From CAZRGV01 sp964599655 (lineage in GTDB: Bacteria > Planctomycetota > Planctomycetia > Isosphaerales > Isosphaeraceae), in assembly GCA_964599655.1 (NCBI GenBank), contig CAZRGV010000014.1, positions 5,173 to 69,172 on the forward strand: a stretch of 64,000 nt of DNA, written 5' to 3'. Position 1 is the stretch's first letter. Each line of letters begins with the position of its first letter. The notes beneath the pieces are model-generated. The model searched no databases. It saw only the letters and a program-made list of their open reading frames with translations, and was not told the DNA's origin. Below are positions 61,512 to 64,000 of this stretch, in pieces. The translations under genes and the position numbers were made by a program.

Positions 61512-62939
61512 ATGACCCCGACTCCTTCTCGTCGAGACTTCCTCAAGACGGCCAGCGCCGCCACGCTCGCGGCCCTCGCAGGCACACCTCGACCGCTCTT
61601 CGCGGCGGACGAGGTGGACCTTAGCCGGCACGAGGCGAAGGCCGACGCCGTCATCGTTCTCTGGATGGCCGGAGGCATGGCGAGTACCGAGACCTTCGAC
61701 CCGAAGCGCTACACCCCCTTCGAAACGGGCATGAAGGCCGAGGACGTCGCCTGCACCTTCCCCTCCGTGCCGACCATCCTCGACGGAGTCCAGCTCAGCA
61801 AGGGGCTCGAGAAGATCGGCCAGATCCTCGACCGGGGAACCCTGATCCGAACCCACATCGCGGCCGACCTCGGGGCGATCCTCCATTCGAGGCACCAGTA
61901 CCACTGGCACACCGGCTACGAGCCGCCCGTCTCGGTCGCCGCTCCGCACCTCGGAGCCTGGATCGCCCACGCGATGGGCCCGAAGAATCCGGCGGTTCCC
62001 GCTTATATCGACATCGGCCAGCGCTATGAGGGGAACGGCGAGGCCGAGGAACTCAAGGCCTTCCAGACCGGCGGTGTGCTCGGCACCGAGTTCGGGCCGT
62101 TCCGAGTGCCCAACGCCACCGACGCCGTCGCGACCGTCCGGCCCCCGTCCGGTATGACCCTCTCCCGGTTCCAAAGCCGCGCGAAGGCCTACAAGCGGAT
62201 GGTCGCCGCCAGCCCGATCGGTCAATACGGATCGGACTATCAGCAGGAGTCGCTGCTTCGATCGCTCGAGAACGCCGACCGCCTGCTCAACTCCGAAGCC
62301 TCCAGCGCCTTCGACCTCTCGAAGGAGCCGAAGGCCTCCTATGACCGCTATAACACCGGCCGGTTCGGCCAGGGCTGCCTGCTCGCCCGCCGTTTGATCG
62401 AGGTCGGCGCCCGCTACGTCGAGGTCACCACCGAGTACATCCCGTTCCTCAACTGGGACACCCACGACAACGGCCACACCCGTGCCGCCGACCTCAAGGC
62501 CCAGATCGACGCCCCCATCGCCCAGCTCGTGCTCGACCTGGAGGAGCGGGGCCTGCTCGACCGGACCCTCATCGTGCTGGCGAGCGAGTTCAGCCGGTCA
62601 GTCCTCATCGAGGGCAAGGCCGACAAGCTCGTCCCAAACCAGGTCGTGCAGCCGAACGAGCTGACCAGCCTGGCCCATTACGGACATCATCGCCACTTCA
62701 CCGGAGCCGGCTCCGTCCTGCTCTTCGGCGGCGGCGTCAAGAAGGGGTACGTCCACGGCGAGACGTCCGATGAGTCCCCCTTCTCCACCATCAAAGATCC
62801 AGTGACCGTGACCGATCTTCACGCCACGATCTACCACCTCCTCGGGATCAAACCCAAATATGGGATTATCACCGAGGAACGACCCTTCTATGTGACGAAG
62901 GACGGACTCGGCAAGCCCGTCCTCGACCTCCTGGCCTGA
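61512..62939 (+). CDS. DUF1501-family exported protein
   Basis: A 475-residue protein. SRRDFLKTASAATLAALAG (5-23) is a twin-arginine signal ending ALAGTPRPLFA. VIVLWMAGGMASTETFDPK (about 46-64) and HRHQYHWHTGYEPP-like, TFLNWDTHDNGHTR and LASEFSRS segments are typical of DUF1501, a sulfatase/alkaline-phosphatase-fold family. The ATG is preceded by GGAGGATTCTTG. It is the partner of the DUF1549/DUF1553 gene 59 bases upstream. Biochemical function unknown. Confidence 0.93.
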   Translation: MTPTPSRRDFLKTASAATLAALAGTPRPLFAADEVDLSRHEAKADAVIVLWMAGGMASTETFDPKRYTPFETGMKAEDVACTFPSVPTILDGVQLSKGLEKIGQILDRGTLIRTHIAADLGAILHSRHQYHWHTGYEPPVSVAAPHLGAWIAHAMGPKNPAVPAYIDIGQRYEGNGEAEELKAFQTGGVLGTEFGPFRVPNATDAVATVRPPSGMTLSRFQSRAKAYKRMVAASPIGQYGSDYQQESLLRSLENADRLLNSEASSAFDLSKEPKASYDRYNTGRFGQGCLLARRLIEVGARYVEVTTEYIPFLNWDTHDNGHTRAADLKAQIDAPIAQLVLDLEERGLLDRTLIVLASEFSRSVLIEGKADKLVPNQVVQPNELTSLAHYGHHRHFTGAGSVLLFGGGVKKGYVHGETSDESPFSTIKDPVTVTDLHATIYHLLGIKPKYGIITEERPFYVTKDGLGKPVLDLLA

Positions 62940-62950
62940 CCTTGCCCGCC

Positions 62951-62984
62951 GAGTGACGGGCCAGAGCCAGAACGCCCGTCACTC
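62951..62984. terminator. Two-way hairpin between convergent genes
   Basis: Arms GAGTGACGGGC (62951-62961) and GCCCGTCACTC (62974-62984) pair without a mismatch around a 12-base loop. It lies just after the DUF1501 stop (62939) and its right arm covers the stop of the convergent lipoprotein gene (62979). No T-tract is present; it probably limits read-through in both directions. Confidence 0.6.
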
Positions 62985-63425
62985 CAGATTGAAATCCTTC
63001 GTGTTGCGGCCCGACTCAACCTTCGCGGTCAATCCGGATGTGTTCGCGTCTTGATATTTCTTTGGGATCGCCGACTTGGGTAGCTTCACCGGCTCGCCGG
63101 GCAGCTCGGTGTTGAGCGACTCGGGGTCGATGTCGGTGATCGCGACGCGGTAATCGCCGACTTCGGCGCCGTCGCCGGGTTCTCGGGTTTGCAGCTCGTA
63201 GGCTCCCCCCGGGCCGAGCACGCCGTGCGCTGCTGCCTTGTCGGGATCGACCGGGACGAACGAAATCGTCCCCTTTTCCAGCGGCTTGCCCTGGTAGGTG
63301 ACCTTCCCACTGACGGCAGCCATCTCCGGACCCGACGAGCCGCAGCCCGAGGCCAGCAAAAACGCGGCTGTCGAAAGTCCGAGAACCGCCACCGATTTCC
63401 ACCTTCTGAATCCCGCAATCGTCAT
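62979..63425 (-). CDS. Small lipoprotein, companion of DUF1559 protein
   Basis: A 148-residue lipoprotein. SVAVLGLSTAAFLLASGC ends in a lipobox with Cys28. The mature domain (VSGKVTYQGKPLEKGTISFVPVD) is a transthyretin/carboxypeptidase-regulatory-like beta sandwich, common next to DUF1559 genes in planctomycetes. It has no enzymatic motif. It lies 88 bases after the end of the DUF1559 gene on the same strand. Confidence 0.85.
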   Translation of the reverse strand: MTIAGFRRWKSVAVLGLSTAAFLLASGCGSSGPEMAAVSGKVTYQGKPLEKGTISFVPVDPDKAAAHGVLGPGGAYELQTREPGDGAEVGDYRVAITDIDPESLNTELPGEPVKLPKSAIPKKYQDANTSGLTAKVESGRNTKDFNLE

Positions 63426-63513
63426 ATGTGCTGTCTCGTGAATGTTGACCCACTCCGCTCCGACGTTGGTCGGGGCGGAGTGGACGCGTGACGCGATACC
63501 GGTTGTGTCGCTC

Positions 63514-64000
63514 TTAATACGAATCCGCGGACAGAATCTCTCCCTGCGCCCGGGTGCTCAGCGCCTGGTAGGTCCGGAAGGCGATGGTGGTCTTGATAAA
63601 CTTGACCGATCCGTCGCACATGGCGAAATTCGCTCCGCCGGGGTGCTCGCTGCGGAAACTGATCTGCCAGGTCCAGTTGCCGACCACGGGATAGACGCCG
63701 TTCTGAGTAAACTTGTAGTTCAGCGGCACGGCCGTCGAGCCGACCGACTGATTGGCGTGGACCCAGGAATTCCAGCGGGTGACCTTGCGGATCTGCTCAC
63801 CGGCCATGAAGGTGTTCGATGTGCCGTCGGTAATCATGTTAATACCGACGTTCGAACCCCAGGCCCAGTAGATGCCGCTGCCCGAGGTCCCGCCGTTCTC
63901 CCACTGCTCGTTGGTGAGCCGATTGTGGCCGAGCTGCGGCAGCCGGGAGCCGTCTCGGCCTGACCCCTCGCGATCGAGCCAAGGCCCCCTCCCAGTCCCC
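63514..64000 (-). CDS. DUF1559-family (prepilin-like) protein, 5' end outside the window
   Basis: The 3' part (about 161 codons) of a minus-strand gene entering from the right edge. GSGIYWAWGSNVGINMITDGTSNTF and the C-terminal HPGGANFAMCDGSVKFI carry the H-x9-DG motif of DUF1559 proteins. The N-terminal type IV prepilin-like cleavage/methylation segment lies beyond the window. The family is abundant in planctomycetes and thought to form surface fibres or pores. A following small lipoprotein is its usual neighbour. Confidence 0.9.
   Translation of the reverse strand, partial: GTGRGPWLDREGSGRDGSRLPQLGHNRLTNEQWENGGTSGSGIYWAWGSNVGINMITDGTSNTFMAGEQIRKVTRWNSWVHANQSVGSTAVPLNYKFTQNGVYPVVGNWTWQISFRSEHPGGANFAMCDGSVKFIKTTIAFRTYQALSTRAQGEILSADSY

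Overview
The window is GC-rich bacterial chromosomal DNA, almost certainly from a planctomycete and probably from the Isosphaerales. The evidence is the set of planctomycete-typical families: DUF1592/DUF1552 and DUF1549-DUF1553/DUF1501 pairs with fused c-type cytochrome motifs, a DUF1559 prepilin-like protein with its companion lipoprotein, very large PVC-type cytochromes, WD40 and VCBS secreted proteins, and futalosine-pathway menaquinone genes. Two runs of N (2979-2999 and 10160-10188) interrupt genes, so part of the window is scaffold rather than continuous sequence.

Layout. 0-10 kb: an Nramp-like transporter lacking the usual metal-binding motifs, an RND/MMPL exporter broken by the first gap, a decayed DinB fragment, and an ABC exporter whose ATPase and permease are separated by two opposite-strand genes (a methyltransferase and an S10 carboxypeptidase). 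10-19 kb, minus strand: a GT2-like protein, a class IV aminotransferase (second gap), a repeat-tailed protein of unknown function, a GT4 glycosyltransferase, two WD40 proteins (one frameshifted) and a surface protein with a nine-base homopolymer just after its start codon. 19-25 kb: small redox enzymes, mqnE, a likely mqnP, a His-rich exported protein and a trypsin-like protease. 25-28 kb: a compact arsR / exported LMW-phosphatase-like / arsM operon with a clear promoter-operator.

28-34 kb: a beta-helix protein, a methyltransferase and a three-gene plus-strand run (sugar isomerase/epimerase, AMP nucleosidase, PIG-L deacetylase). 34-46 kb is the most coherent block: a five-gene minus-strand operon (DapA-family lyase, cis-3-hydroxyproline-dehydratase-like enolase, a 1315-residue di-heme cytochrome/LamG protein, 4-hydroxyproline epimerase, D-amino-acid dehydrogenase). 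It is divergent from a GntR regulator with two winged helices whose stop codon overlaps the start of an S9 prolyl-type peptidase. I read this as a hydroxyproline / collagen-peptide utilisation locus with a built-in cytochrome.

46-64 kb: a tRNA-Val(GAC) with its own intrinsic terminator, a disulfide reductase/TVP38 pair, a neutral-ceramidase-like enzyme, a minus-strand operon of DUF1592, DUF1552, esterase and VCBS genes, a plus-strand DUF1549-DUF1553/DUF1501 pair ending in a strong two-way hairpin, and a DUF1559 gene cut by the window end. Many genes encode signal peptides, so much of the window serves the cell envelope and extracellular degradation.
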